Below, piece after piece: positions 41,689 to 51,513 of a stretch of 64,000 nt of DNA (positions are counted from its first letter, which is position 1; every line of letters begins with the position of its first letter). This stretch comes from Pseudomonas sp. TCU-HL1 (GTDB taxonomy: Bacteria; Pseudomonadota; Gammaproteobacteria; Pseudomonadales; Pseudomonadaceae): contig NZ_CP015992.1 in NCBI RefSeq assembly GCF_001708505.1, forward strand, positions 3,472,001 through 3,536,000, in the 5' to 3' direction. Under the pieces are notes generated by a model that was not told the DNA's origin, did no database searches, and saw only the letters and a program-made list of their open reading frames with translations. Made by a program: the position numbers and the translations under genes.

Positions 41689-43185
41689 ATGGACTACGAC
41701 ATCAAGCGGCGAACGCAGGAACTCATCCAAGCCCGCCAACAGAATCCGGCGTGGCAATTGCTGGCGGCCCGCCGCTCTCCCCTAGTACTCAGTTGCCTCC
41801 AGCATCTATTCGAGAAGAGTCGCGACGGAATTGCCTTCGAGGATGCCCTCACCGCTCTCGCCGAACTGCTTGAGCTACACGCCAACAATGAAGTTTTCAA
41901 TGGTGATGGAGAGGACTTCTACGCTTCAGCGCGCAAGGAAATGCGCAGCTGGATCAAATTGGGCTTGGTCGTAGAACGGGACGGACAGCTGTACGCCACC
42001 GATGCGCTAGAAGCGGCGATGCGCTTCGCCGCGGGCTTGGGCGAGCGAATCATGACATCGACCGCCTCACGCTTATCCATGGTCCAGCGTGAAATCGAAA
42101 GCTTGCAGTCCAGTCTCAACCCCGATCCCCGCAGCCGTGCCGACCACATCAAGCGAAAGATTGCCGAGCTTGAAGCAGAGCTCGATGCAGTCAATGCAGG
42201 GCACGTTCCCGTTCTGCCACCGGTAGAGGCGGCGGAACGAATTCGTGAAATCTATTCTCTGGCGACAAGTCTCCGCGCGGACTTCCGGCGCGTCGAAGAT
42301 TCATACCGTGAAGCTGATCGGCGACTTCGACAATCCATAGTCAGCGAGAAGAACCATCGTGGCGATATCGTCGACAAGATGCTGAACAGCCATGATGACC
42401 TGTTGGAAACCCCAGAGGGCCGTGTCTTCCAAAGCTTCCAGGTTCAGCTTTCTCGCTCTATAGAGTTGCAGAACATGAAACTGCAGCTGCGCTCGATAGT
42501 CACCCACCCTGTTACCGCCACTGCACTGAACCGGCAGCAGCAAAATGAGATGCGCTGGCTCATCCTCCGCCTGGTGGACGAGTCTGCAGGGGTTATTCGT
42601 GCCAGGGCCCGCAATGAACGAGACGTACGGGGATTTCTCAAAACAGGATTGGCGGCCGAGCATCACCGCGTGGGCGAGTTGATCAACGACGTCCTTCAGC
42701 AGGCATTGTCCGTCGACTGGAAGAATGGGGACATTCGACGTGCCCCTGCCCCCATCCCACCGGTGGCGGTGGCCTGCCCCAACCTGCCCGTCATTGAGCG
42801 CCTTCGCTTCAAATCCCTGGCAGGCAATGAGGAGCAGTTACTTGAATTGACCCCCGCAGCCCTGGACCTCACGGATCTCGATGAAGACTTCTGGGATGCC
42901 TTGGACGGATTGGACCGCGAGGCACTGGTCAACGATACGCTCGCAGTATTGGAGGCATGCGGGCGCGCCATGGGGATCGCCGAACTTGCAGAGCGATTAC
43001 CTCCGACACATGACCTTGAGACTCTCGCCTTGTGGCTAAGCATGGCCCGGGAAGTCGATGCCCCGGTTCTCGAAGAGCGAGAGCAGGTTGAGGTCATCGC
43101 CCGTGAGGGTATCGGATTACGCTTCGAAGTCCCACGAGTGCAGCTGGAGGCCGTACAGCTGAGGCAAATGGATTGGGAGGTATGA
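41689..43185 (+). CDS. jetA: Wadjet subunit JetA (MksF-like kleisin, DUF3375)
   Basis: This 498-residue protein is the DUF3375 subunit of Wadjet. The N-terminal winged-helix part (about 1-95), the helical centre with RIREIYSLATSLRADFRRVEDSYREADRRLR (about 184-215) and the C-terminal winged helix are typical of MukF/MksF-type kleisins. JetA bridges the heads of the JetC dimer. The four genes jetA-B-C-D overlap or abut, so the complex is made from one transcript. The domain set matches type I Wadjet. Confidence 0.93.
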   Translation: MDYDIKRRTQELIQARQQNPAWQLLAARRSPLVLSCLQHLFEKSRDGIAFEDALTALAELLELHANNEVFNGDGEDFYASARKEMRSWIKLGLVVERDGQLYATDALEAAMRFAAGLGERIMTSTASRLSMVQREIESLQSSLNPDPRSRADHIKRKIAELEAELDAVNAGHVPVLPPVEAAERIREIYSLATSLRADFRRVEDSYREADRRLRQSIVSEKNHRGDIVDKMLNSHDDLLETPEGRVFQSFQVQLSRSIELQNMKLQLRSIVTHPVTATALNRQQQNEMRWLILRLVDESAGVIRARARNERDVRGFLKTGLAAEHHRVGELINDVLQQALSVDWKNGDIRRAPAPIPPVAVACPNLPVIERLRFKSLAGNEEQLLELTPAALDLTDLDEDFWDALDGLDREALVNDTLAVLEACGRAMGIAELAERLPPTHDLETLALWLSMAREVDAPVLEEREQVEVIAREGIGLRFEVPRVQLEAVQLRQMDWEV

Positions 43186-43186
43186 G

Positions 43187-43954
43187 ATGGAAAACTACTT
43201 TGATGAACTGGCAGCCGCCAACGCGCCTGAGGATGCACAGGAAGACAGGCAAGAAGACGAGACTACAGCAGCGGGACTCACCTCCTCCCCCGCCGACCCC
43301 ACCGAAGGCCAAGCGGCTTACACACCTGTTCAGTTGAAGGAGTGCTGCCAGGAGTTGTTGCGAGTTGGCCTGCTTGAAGCATCCTCGAAACCGAATCTGT
43401 ACCGGGCTGCTGTGACCCACACCACAGAGCTCAACACCATCCTCGAACCCTTTGATCTGGCTCTTCGCGTTGACGATATCCGCGGCCTCGCTTTCCTCAT
43501 TGTGTCCCGTCAGATCTTTACCAACGATGAGGACGAGTGGTCCCATCCCCTGCTCCGTAAGCAACGACTCACGCTGGAACAGTCGCTGCTATTGGCCCTC
43601 CTCCGCCAGCACTACGTGGTGTATGAGCAAGAGGCCGGCATCGGGGGTGGAGACGCCAAAGTCGCCCTCGAAGAGTTGCTACCGCCACTGCGACTCTACC
43701 TGGGAGAGCTAGGCAGCGATCAGCGTGAGCACAGTCGTCTGCGCGGTCTCCTGGAGCAGCTCAGAGCCCATGGAGTGGTCTCGGAGGTCACCCCCCATGA
43801 CCAAGTCGCGATCAGGCCAATCATCGCTCATCTCGCCAACCCCGAGAATTTGGTGAGCCTTGTTCAAGCCTTGAGAGCCAAATCCAACAATGCTCTGGAA
43901 AGCAACGCGGTAGCAACTGACGAAACTGGGGAAGCGAAACATGACCCTGCCTGA
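43187..43954 (+). CDS. jetB: Wadjet subunit JetB (MksE-like, DUF4194)
   Basis: The 255 residues begin 1 base after the jetA stop. A disordered acidic N-terminus (1-50) precedes a DUF4194 core: two winged-helix repeats with YTPVQLKECCQELLRVGLLEA near 44-64 and RLTLEQSLLLALLRQHYVVYEQE near 127-149. JetB is the KITE-type dimer that binds JetA, as MukE binds MukF. It overlaps jetC by 14 bases. Confidence 0.93.
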   Translation: MENYFDELAAANAPEDAQEDRQEDETTAAGLTSSPADPTEGQAAYTPVQLKECCQELLRVGLLEASSKPNLYRAAVTHTTELNTILEPFDLALRVDDIRGLAFLIVSRQIFTNDEDEWSHPLLRKQRLTLEQSLLLALLRQHYVVYEQEAGIGGGDAKVALEELLPPLRLYLGELGSDQREHSRLRGLLEQLRAHGVVSEVTPHDQVAIRPIIAHLANPENLVSLVQALRAKSNNALESNAVATDETGEAKHDPA

Positions 43955-46900
43955 GACCACCAACCTGCTGCTCAAGGACCTGATCCCCGACTCGCCTTAC
44001 CTTCTGGCTGGAATTGACCTGTTCAATTGGGGCTCATTCAGCAATCGGCACACCGCAGAAATCGACTTACGGGGCACGGCCATCATTGGCCAGACCGGTA
44101 GCGGCAAGACGACTTTGATCGATGCCTTTATGACCCTGATCACTGCCCAACCACGCTACAACCTGGCATCGACAGGGGGACATGAAAGCGATCGCGACCT
44201 CGTCTCTTATGTCCGCGGAGTCTCCGGGGCGGGACGCAGTGGCGACATGGACCATATCGCCCGACCTCAGAAGACCGTCACTGGGATTGCTGCACGCTTT
44301 AGAAACGAAGAAGACACGTTGTGCATTGGCGCCCTCTTCGCTCTCGACGGCAGCAGCTCATCCGCCTCCGACCTGGAACGAATCTGGATCTTCTCCCGGG
44401 TGCCGGGAATGGGACTCGATGATTGGCTTGAGCTCCATCACACCGGCGGTAATCGAGCCCTGAAAAGCCTGGCTAAGGAGACCCCGGGACTATTCGTCAA
44501 CGAGAACAAGGTCCACTACCTGGCTCAGCTGCGGCGCTTCTTCGATGTCGGCGAGAATGCGTTCACCTTGCTCAACCGTGCCGCGGGACTCAAGCAACTG
44601 AACAGCATTGATGAGCTCTTCCGCGAATTAGTACTGGATGACCACTCTGCTTTCCAGCGTGCGGCCGAGGTGGCTTCGGAGTTCGACAATCTCACCACCA
44701 TTCACCAAGAACTGGAGATCGCACGCAAACAGCGAGACTCACTTCTCCCGATTCTGCCTGCCTGGCAGTCACACACCAGTTTTGTGGAGCAGCAATCCCA
44801 ATGCCGGGAGCTATTGGGACTAGCGCCAATCTGGTTTGCCATCAAGGGGTATCAACTCTGGGGAAAGCGCCTGCAAGCCCTCAATGAAGAGCTAAGGCAC
44901 AACCAGCATCGCCGCGAGGAGTTAGCGCCGCAAAGGATCGCCCAGGCATCGCTTGAGCAGACCCTCAGGGATAGCTACCTACAGAGCGGTGGATCCAGTA
45001 TCGAAGCGCTGAGAGAGCAAATTGAATGGCAGAGACGCCGCTACAAAAGTCTCGAGCGTACTGCCGAGGACTACCAGCGCCTTGCCCGAAAGCTTGAACT
45101 TGATGGAACGATTTCGAGGGAATCGTTTTACGAGAACCAGCAGAGAATCGCCACGCTGGTGACACAACTGGAGCCCGACGTAAGTGAACTGAATCAAGTA
45201 GCCTGGGACAAGGGGGGACAACTGCAGGCACAACGAAATGCTATCGAGGCATTGGAGAAAGAGCTGAGCGACGTCAGATCCCGGCCTAACTCCAACATAC
45301 TCTCAGGGCCGGATCAGTTTCGAACAGCGCTGGCCAAACATCTCGGCCTGGAGAACGCCGATCTGCCTTTTCTGGCCGAACTCCTAGAAGTCAAAGGCGA
45401 GGAAGCGCATTGGAGAGGCGCGATAGAGCGAGCGATTGGCTCCCATCGCTTACGCATTCTCGTACCGAGTGGTTCGCTCAAGCCTGCATTGAGATGGGTA
45501 AACGGCAGGCACAATAATTTCCATGTCCGCCTGCTGGATGCCAAAGACCCAACACATCCCGCAGTCTTTCTTGATGATGGCTTTACTCGCAAGCTGAACT
45601 TCAAACCAAAATCTCCCTACCTTGCCGCCTTGAAGAAATTCTTGAGCGGCATCGATCGCCATTGCGTCGAATCTGCAGAAGCCCTGGAGCACATCGAGCA
45701 CGGCATGACAGCTCAGGGCCTTATGTCGGGGAAAGCTGGCTTGTTTGATAAGCAGGACACCAGCCGCCTCGAGGAGGGCTGGATCACCGGCTTTGACAAC
45801 ACGGACCAACTGCGGGCATTGGCTCAGCGCCTCGCCGAAGCACGACAGTTAGCCAAGGAGTTGGAGGCGGCCACTGAAGCTGCACAAACGCGAGCAGAAA
45901 CCGCCAAACAGAAGAAAGACTTGCTCGAACGGCTTGGGCAGCTGCAGTACGAAGAAATCGACCTGCCAGGTGCAGAGCAACTACTGCAGTCATTGCAAAG
46001 GCGCCTAGAGCTGCTGGAAGCTCCCGAGTCAGACATTGCACAGGCCCACCAACGATGGCAGGAAGCGCAGCACAATTTAGCCACACTCGATAAAGCCCTT
46101 AGCGATCTGCAGATCAACAAAGGCCTGATTGATAACGAGATCAGCGCTTGTACGGAAAGCCAAAGTAGCGCCTTCATACGCATTGGAGAAGGACTCACGG
46201 ATGCGCAAATAGCGCTTTCAGACCAGCATTTCCATCTACCCGATGACTGCGAAGCAAAGTCCTTAACGGCACGCGAAGGATCGGCCACGAATGGCCTGCG
46301 AGAACGGGAAAGCGAACTTTCCAGGAGGCTTACGGAAAGCGCAAAGAGCCTTGTCCGCCTCATGGGAGGCGCCAAAAGAGAAGACACGGGGCCTCTCAAT
46401 GACGTAGCCACCGAACTGGAGGACGTGCCTCAATACCTCGAACGGCTCAGGGTATTGGTAGAAGAAGCTTTACCTGAAAAGCAGCAACGCTTCCTGGACT
46501 ACTTGAACCAGTCCTCAGACCAAGGTGTCACGCAGCTACTCCGCGGCATCGACAATCAAGTGTCCATCATCGAAGAGCGCATTGGTGAACTCAATGACAC
46601 GATGCGTCGCGTCGACTTCCAACCCGGTCGATATCTTCGATTGGAGCCGAAGCAGGTGATTCACGACTCGCTGAAAGCGCTGCAAGCAGCTCAGCGATCG
46701 CTTCGCACAGCCGCCTTAATGGATGATCAAGGCGAAAGCCATTTCCGTGCGTTGGCACATATCGTAAATCTGCTCCGTGATGCCAGCGAGCGTAAGAGCA
46801 CCGTTGGAGCCAAGGCGCTGTTGGACCCACGCTATCGCCTGCAGTTTGCCGTCTCGGTAATCGAGCGTCTGACGGGGGGGATCATTGAGACGCGTACCGG

Positions 46901-47252
46901 CTCACAGGGTGGCAGCGGTGGCGAAAAGGAGATCATTGCCAGCTATATCCTCACCGCCTCGCTCAGCTATGCGCTGTGTCCGGATGGAAGCAGTAAACCG
47001 CTGTTCGGAACGATTGTTCTTGATGAGGCCTTCTCCAAGAGCTCGCAGGCCGTGGCCGGCCGCATCATTTCCGCGCTGCGGGAATTCGGCCTACACCCCC
47101 TCTTCGTCACTCCCAACAAAGAAATGCGGCTGTTGCGGGCCCATACTCGGTCGGCAATCTTGATTCACCGCAAAGGGCAACACTCGACCATGACGTCGCT
47201 GTCCTGGGAGGAGCTGGAAACCGCAAAGCCAAGAGAACCAAACCAGCAATGA
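43941..47252 (+). CDS. jetC: Wadjet SMC-like ATPase JetC (MksB-like)
   Basis: The 1103-residue protein has a Walker A at about 50-58 (GQTGSGKTT), two long coiled coils around a hinge near 480-650, the ABC signature GGSGGEKE at about 990 and Walker B TIVLDEAF at about 1024-1031. This is the MukB/RecN-like SMC ATPase that extrudes loops on DNA. In Wadjet, extrusion of a small circular plasmid brings JetD to the point where it cleaves. The protein is full length and all ATPase motifs are intact. Confidence 0.95.
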   Translation: MTLPETTNLLLKDLIPDSPYLLAGIDLFNWGSFSNRHTAEIDLRGTAIIGQTGSGKTTLIDAFMTLITAQPRYNLASTGGHESDRDLVSYVRGVSGAGRSGDMDHIARPQKTVTGIAARFRNEEDTLCIGALFALDGSSSSASDLERIWIFSRVPGMGLDDWLELHHTGGNRALKSLAKETPGLFVNENKVHYLAQLRRFFDVGENAFTLLNRAAGLKQLNSIDELFRELVLDDHSAFQRAAEVASEFDNLTTIHQELEIARKQRDSLLPILPAWQSHTSFVEQQSQCRELLGLAPIWFAIKGYQLWGKRLQALNEELRHNQHRREELAPQRIAQASLEQTLRDSYLQSGGSSIEALREQIEWQRRRYKSLERTAEDYQRLARKLELDGTISRESFYENQQRIATLVTQLEPDVSELNQVAWDKGGQLQAQRNAIEALEKELSDVRSRPNSNILSGPDQFRTALAKHLGLENADLPFLAELLEVKGEEAHWRGAIERAIGSHRLRILVPSGSLKPALRWVNGRHNNFHVRLLDAKDPTHPAVFLDDGFTRKLNFKPKSPYLAALKKFLSGIDRHCVESAEALEHIEHGMTAQGLMSGKAGLFDKQDTSRLEEGWITGFDNTDQLRALAQRLAEARQLAKELEAATEAAQTRAETAKQKKDLLERLGQLQYEEIDLPGAEQLLQSLQRRLELLEAPESDIAQAHQRWQEAQHNLATLDKALSDLQINKGLIDNEISACTESQSSAFIRIGEGLTDAQIALSDQHFHLPDDCEAKSLTAREGSATNGLRERESELSRRLTESAKSLVRLMGGAKREDTGPLNDVATELEDVPQYLERLRVLVEEALPEKQQRFLDYLNQSSDQGVTQLLRGIDNQVSIIEERIGELNDTMRRVDFQPGRYLRLEPKQVIHDSLKALQAAQRSLRTAALMDDQGESHFRALAHIVNLLRDASERKSTVGAKALLDPRYRLQFAVSVIERLTGGIIETRTGSQGGSGGEKEIIASYILTASLSYALCPDGSSKPLFGTIVLDEAFSKSSQAVAGRIISALREFGLHPLFVTPNKEMRLLRAHTRSAILIHRKGQHSTMTSLSWEELETAKPREPNQQ

Positions 47253-48400
47253 AGTCACCGAGCGATTGGTCTTGCAGGCTTGCGAAGCAGTGGCACCAGG
47301 CCGAGCTGCGGGTTTCGCGCCTGCTCCAACCAGGAAGCTGGCCGCTGAAGCTTAAGATTGGCAGGCCCAGCGCAGAGGTCTTTACTCAGAACCCCGAGCG
47401 TGTCCGCAGGCATGTTCAGGCTTGGCGGCAGGTCACGATTGGTCAAGTGGACTTTCAACCCGAATCCTATCGTGCCGGCAGCGAACCAGTGCCTATGCCA
47501 CACACCTGGAGGCTGGCAACCCCTTCGGAGTGGCTACAGGCAACGCAGGATGCGGTCATTCAGGCGGAATTCCAACGCCTTGCGCAGTTGGTGAAGGTCG
47601 TACCGGATCCTCAATTCCGGGCGCTGATGGTGCGCCAACGGCGCTTGGTTCTGGATCGGCCGCCCGCAGAGGTCATCCGCTGTGCCGAGGTGGCAATGCT
47701 ACTGGAGCAAGGCTGTGCGTCAGGTCGACCCTTGCGCGCGCTGACGATAGGGAACATCGACAGCAAGTTCTTCGAGCGTAACCGGGCCCTGGTCACGCAG
47801 TTCCTTGATCTTCGCTTCGACGGCCTGGTCTCCTCGATGGGCCTCGAGCAATTTCTTGGCGCCGAGGAATTCACCGACCACTGGCTCTTGCTAGTCCCAT
47901 TGGCCGCCGGGTTACTTCCCTTCGATCAGCAAAGAGTTCCGGTCCAGTCACTCGTATCAATGCCAGCGGCGGTCAGCCACATCATCATCGTAGAGAACGA
48001 GCGTTGTACTCATCAGCTCCCACCGCTGCCCGGGACGGTCGCTATTCTGGGAGCGGGACTGAACCTGGAGTGGATGACAGGGGGTTGGCTGGGAACACGG
48101 CGAATAGCCTATTGGGGCGACATGGATACTTGGGGTCTCGCAATGCTAGCCACGGCCCGCCTACATCAACCAAGGCTGGAATCAGTCCTCATGTCAGTCG
48201 AATGCTTCGAACAGCACCAAGCGACCCTTGCAGTCATTGAGCCGTCGATAGCTGGAGCCACTCCGCCGTCAGAACTCAGCGACTGCGAGAAATCGCTCTA
48301 TGAGCACTTGCTAAACATCGCCCGAGGACGTCTCGAGCAAGAGTTTCTTCCCGCGGAGCTGGTCTCAAGTGCACTGCGCGCCTGGCATGGAAACATGTAG
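47249..48400 (+). CDS. jetD: Wadjet Toprim nuclease JetD (MksG-like, DUF3322/DUF2220)
   Basis: The 383 residues join an N-terminal DUF3322 region (about 1-190) to a C-terminal Toprim domain (DUF2220). The metal-binding Glu lies in VENE near 249 and the acidic pair in YWGDMDTWG near 287-295. JetD cuts the DNA loop and linearises invading circular plasmids. It overlaps jetC by 4 bases. The last third is duplicated as a broken fragment at 61646-61998. The intact copy shows no defect, so the system should be active. Confidence 0.94.
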   Translation: MKSPSDWSCRLAKQWHQAELRVSRLLQPGSWPLKLKIGRPSAEVFTQNPERVRRHVQAWRQVTIGQVDFQPESYRAGSEPVPMPHTWRLATPSEWLQATQDAVIQAEFQRLAQLVKVVPDPQFRALMVRQRRLVLDRPPAEVIRCAEVAMLLEQGCASGRPLRALTIGNIDSKFFERNRALVTQFLDLRFDGLVSSMGLEQFLGAEEFTDHWLLLVPLAAGLLPFDQQRVPVQSLVSMPAAVSHIIIVENERCTHQLPPLPGTVAILGAGLNLEWMTGGWLGTRRIAYWGDMDTWGLAMLATARLHQPRLESVLMSVECFEQHQATLAVIEPSIAGATPPSELSDCEKSLYEHLLNIARGRLEQEFLPAELVSSALRAWHGNM

Positions 48401-48490
48401 TTCCGGCACTAGGGCACAGCAGAAGGCCGTGGCCTTCGTGAAAGGTACCAAATGGCCTGTCCCAGAATGAGAGTAGTTTGGAGTAATCGA

Positions 48491-48524
48491 AAGGGCCGGT
48501 GAGCATAGCTCGCTGGCCCTTTTC
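48491..48524 (+). terminator. Terminator after the Wadjet operon
   Basis: Imperfect 14-bp stem (48491-48504 with 48508-48521, two mismatches) ending in TTTT, about 90 bases after jetD. The rest of 48401-48931 is non-coding: apart from this hairpin and the operator at 48765 no gene was seen. Confidence 0.65.
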
Positions 48525-48764
48525 ATTGGCAGGTCCTTCGGAAGAGCACCATTTCTTCCACGCTACGGCTACCCGCGATTGCCTAGGTAAGCAGCCAATC
48601 CATTCCGACCCTCGATCCAAAGCGTGCCCACTCGCTGCCTGTACACCCTACTCCCCCATCCCGCGACGTTGCGCATTTGCGCGTCACCTCCACCGTCGTG
48701 GCTTTTCGACCCGCGCCACCCAGCTGGAAGCTCGACATGCGCTTTACATCCTGAAGAATCATTT

Positions 48765-48777
48765 GTATAACGTATAC
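48765..48777. promoter_or_regulatory. GTATA-N3-TATAC operator before the DapA-family gene
   Basis: GTATA ACG TATAC is a perfect 5-bp dyad 155 bases upstream of the gene at 48932. The same dyad with a different spacer occurs at 52386-52398 before the EamA exporter. The form is typical of GntR-family (FCD-type) regulator sites. No such regulator gene is in the window. Confidence 0.55.
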
Positions 48778-48931
48778 GAAAGCGGTGTGCACGGTTTGGA
48801 CGAACGCTCTAACTGCGTCGCTGAGTTAGCCGCCGTTTCTTTAGGAAGGAAGCGTCTCCCAACAACAACGCAGCTCTGCCGCCACGGCCTGCGACGTACA
48901 CGTCGATCTGACGAACATTCGAGGAAACAAG

Positions 48932-49876
48932 ATGAGCGACAACATCTTTACCGGCACCATTCCCGCACTGATGACCCCGTGCACTGCCGATCGCCAGCCC
49001 GATTACGATGCGCTCGTGGCCAAAGGTCGCGAGATGATCGAAATCGGTATGAGCGCCGTTGTGTACTGCGGCTCCATGGGTGACTGGCCGCTGCTGACCG
49101 AGGCCCAGCGTCAAGAAGGCGTACGTCGCCTGGTTGAAGCTGGTGTTCCAACCATTGTCGGCACCGGCGCCGTCAACAGCAAAGAAGCGGTATCCCATGC
49201 CGCACACGCCGCCAAAGTCGGTGCGCATGGCCTGATGGTCATCCCACGCGTGCTGTCCCGCGGCGCCTCCCCCGCCGCCCAGAAAGCTCACTTCTCGGCC
49301 ATCCTCGAAGCTGCCCCGAACCTGCCGGCGGTGATCTACAACAGCCCGTACTATGGCTTCGCGACCCGTGCCGATCTGTTCTTCGAGCTGCGTCGTAAGT
49401 ACCCGAACTTGATTGGCTTCAAAGAATTCGGCGGCGCCGAGGACATGCGTTACGCAGCGGAGCACATCACTTCCCAGGATGAGGAAGTCATCCTGATGGC
49501 CGGTGTCGACACCCAGGTGTTCCACGGCTTCGTAAACTGCGGTGCCACTGGCGCCATCACCGGCATCGGCAACGCCCTGCCGCGTGAAGTGCTGCAGCTG
49601 GTTGATCTGAGCAAGAAAGCCGCTAAAGGCAATGCCACCGCGCGCCGCCAAGCGAAAGAGCTGGAGTCGGCACTTGCAGTACTCTCCTCCTTCGACGAGG
49701 GCACCGACCTGGTGCTGTACTACAAGTATCTGATGGTGCTGAACGGCGACAAGGAATACACCCTGCACTTCAACGAAACCGACGTGCTCAGCGATTCCCA
49801 GCGCCGCTACGCCGAAACCCAATACGCGCTGTTCAAAGCGTGGTACGCCGACTGGTCCAAAGGTCTCAACGCCTGA
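48932..49876 (+). CDS. DapA-family lyase/deaminase, LhpC-like
   Basis: The 314 residues are a DapA-type TIM barrel. GSMGDWPLLTEAQRQEGV near 47-64, VIYNSPYYGF near 131-140 (Tyr of the proton relay) and IGFKEFGGAEDM near 157-168 (Schiff-base Lys) are present. The sequence closely recalls Pseudomonas LhpC, delta1-pyrroline-4-hydroxy-2-carboxylate deaminase of trans-4-hydroxy-L-proline breakdown. None of the usual hydroxyproline genes are nearby, so the specific function is less certain than the family. It has its own terminator. Confidence 0.75.
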   Translation: MSDNIFTGTIPALMTPCTADRQPDYDALVAKGREMIEIGMSAVVYCGSMGDWPLLTEAQRQEGVRRLVEAGVPTIVGTGAVNSKEAVSHAAHAAKVGAHGLMVIPRVLSRGASPAAQKAHFSAILEAAPNLPAVIYNSPYYGFATRADLFFELRRKYPNLIGFKEFGGAEDMRYAAEHITSQDEEVILMAGVDTQVFHGFVNCGATGAITGIGNALPREVLQLVDLSKKAAKGNATARRQAKELESALAVLSSFDEGTDLVLYYKYLMVLNGDKEYTLHFNETDVLSDSQRRYAETQYALFKAWYADWSKGLNA

Positions 49877-49901
49877 AGTCCGAGGGTTCCCTAGCCCTAC
49901 C

Positions 49902-49935
49902 GAAGCGGCCTGCGTAAGCGGCCGCTTCTTTTTTT
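49902..49935 (+). terminator. Terminator after the DapA-family gene
   Basis: Perfect 9-bp stem (GAAGCGGCC with GGCCGCTTC) followed by eight T. Confidence 0.92.
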
Positions 49936-50337
49936 GACGCAGGTGCCACCGAGCCACAAGCATTCTCCAGTGGATCTGAATTGTGGATGACCATATCCAC
50001 CAGACGCTGCGTCGCTCCTTCCGCAATATGGCCTTCAGTGCATCTGCTCCAGTGCTCGTTCGTCGCTCAAACACACTTCTTACTGGGAACGGACTTATCG
50101 GTAGGGCCGGTTCTTTTTGGCTGATGGTCATTCCACGCGTGCCTGCCAGATGCCGTCACGATGCAGCAAGTCATCAGCTGGACGCTCCGATCGCAGGGCC
50201 TGCAACTACTGCCTGCTACAAGACTGGCAGCATCATTCTTGAGTAATGGGCGGGATACGGTGCGAGCTCAGCCCGATGGTTGCAGGACCTAATGTAGCGA
50301 GTCGGCCGGGGCCGATCAGAAACCCGACTTGCTTCGT
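49936..50337. other. Non-coding stretch with a short repeat of the upstream gene
   Basis: No gene is visible in these 400 bases. Bases 50121-50142 match 49232-49253 inside the DapA-family gene at 21 of 22 positions, suggesting an old fragment of a related gene, but the flanks do not align. Confidence 0.4.
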
Positions 50338-51081
50338 TCAAACAAGCTCACGCAGGGCCAGCAGAACGCCTGCGGCAACAAGAAGCCAGACAAGTAGCCA
50401 GCGAAACTGACGGTCAGTCAGTCGTCGAAATACGGCAATGCCGATCTGCGAAGAAATGAGCGTGGCGGGAAGCGTGATCGCCATTAGAACGAGCGTGTCA
50501 TGCGAGTAATAGCCCTGCCAGGCAAAGACAACGACGGCGATTCCAAGGATCCCTACGTTATACGGACGCAGGACGGCGCTAGTTTCCCCCTTGGTCCAAG
50601 GCTGTACCGAGCACCACATCGTTGGGAGTGGACCAGATAGCGAGGCCGCTCCCCCGAGCACGCCTCCCAGAAAACCGACCAATACATCTATGGCCGGCAT
50701 CGGCTGGTCAAGCTGCGGGAGCGATCGCCGCAGGATGATGAATGCGCCGTAGAGCAGCATGAAGCTCGCGATCACGAGCTTCAGCGCTGCTGCGCTCACC
50801 ACCCCGAGTACCGCGGTACCAATCGGGATCCCCAAAATGGCGGGCAGCAGAAAGCGGTGAAGACGGTCAATTCCGCAGCCGAGATCGCGACGGATGAGCC
50901 ACAAGCTCTGTAGGCCGCTCACCACCGACATAGCCGCCACAATGGCAACTGCTTGCCACGGCGGCATTATCTGAAGCCATATACCAAGCGATAACAGCGC
51001 TGTACCGAACCCGGCGAGGCCATTGATGAAGCCGCCAGCGGCTGCGCCGGCTAGCAGCAGGAGGATGAGTTCAAGCGACAT
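50338..51081 (-). CDS. TauE/SafE-family membrane permease
   Basis: The 247-residue protein has about eight hydrophobic helices and the family's two matching glycine-rich turns (GFINGLAGFGTALLSLG near 17-33 and GGVLGGAASLSGPLPTMW near 134-151). TauE/SafE proteins export sulfite, sulfoacetate or related organic anions. The substrate cannot be read from sequence. It points toward the DapA-family gene and away from the 432-base gap on its other side. Confidence 0.85.
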   Translation of the reverse strand: MSLELILLLLAGAAAGGFINGLAGFGTALLSLGIWLQIMPPWQAVAIVAAMSVVSGLQSLWLIRRDLGCGIDRLHRFLLPAILGIPIGTAVLGVVSAAALKLVIASFMLLYGAFIILRRSLPQLDQPMPAIDVLVGFLGGVLGGAASLSGPLPTMWCSVQPWTKGETSAVLRPYNVGILGIAVVVFAWQGYYSHDTLVLMAITLPATLISSQIGIAVFRRLTDRQFRWLLVWLLVAAGVLLALRELV

Positions 51082-51513
51082 GTCAACTTATCCTCAGACA
51101 GTGGCGGCGAAAACTCTCACCTCCGTGGTGCACACTGAATTGGCAAGCTCTAGGGCTTGTTTGCAATACCAGAATGCAGCGCTCCTGGTGTTGTTGAGAA
51201 GCTGGCTCTTAACCTTAAATTGATGCGGACCAATCATTCCTTTCGGCCGATTGGCGTTGATCCGGAATGGTTGCCGCGTCTCCCGCAGCTGCTGAGCTGC
51301 CGACACAAGCTAGCTGCGGGAGACGCGTGCCCTGGATACAGAGTGCTCGCTGAAATCCACCATGCTCGATAACAAGCCCCGCTGCCCACCATGAAACTGG
51401 GAGCTTCCGCATCGGCGGACAAAGGGAGTGATGGAGCATCCATGCGGTTCAGCGGACTCTGTTGAACCCGATGAGCCGACAACTTTCCCCCGTTGCCGAC
51501 TCACAAAGTGTGG
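51082..51513. other. Non-coding gap with 16-bp perfect inverted repeat
   Basis: Arms 51275-51290 and 51312-51327 are exact reverse complements with a 21-base loop. Nothing else in the gap is recognisable. It could be a decayed insertion end or a strong RNA hairpin. Confidence 0.5.

Noticed and set aside
50121..50142. Duplicate fragment of the DapA-family gene
   Set aside because: Only 22 bases match and the flanks do not align, so it is kept as a note rather than called a pseudogene.
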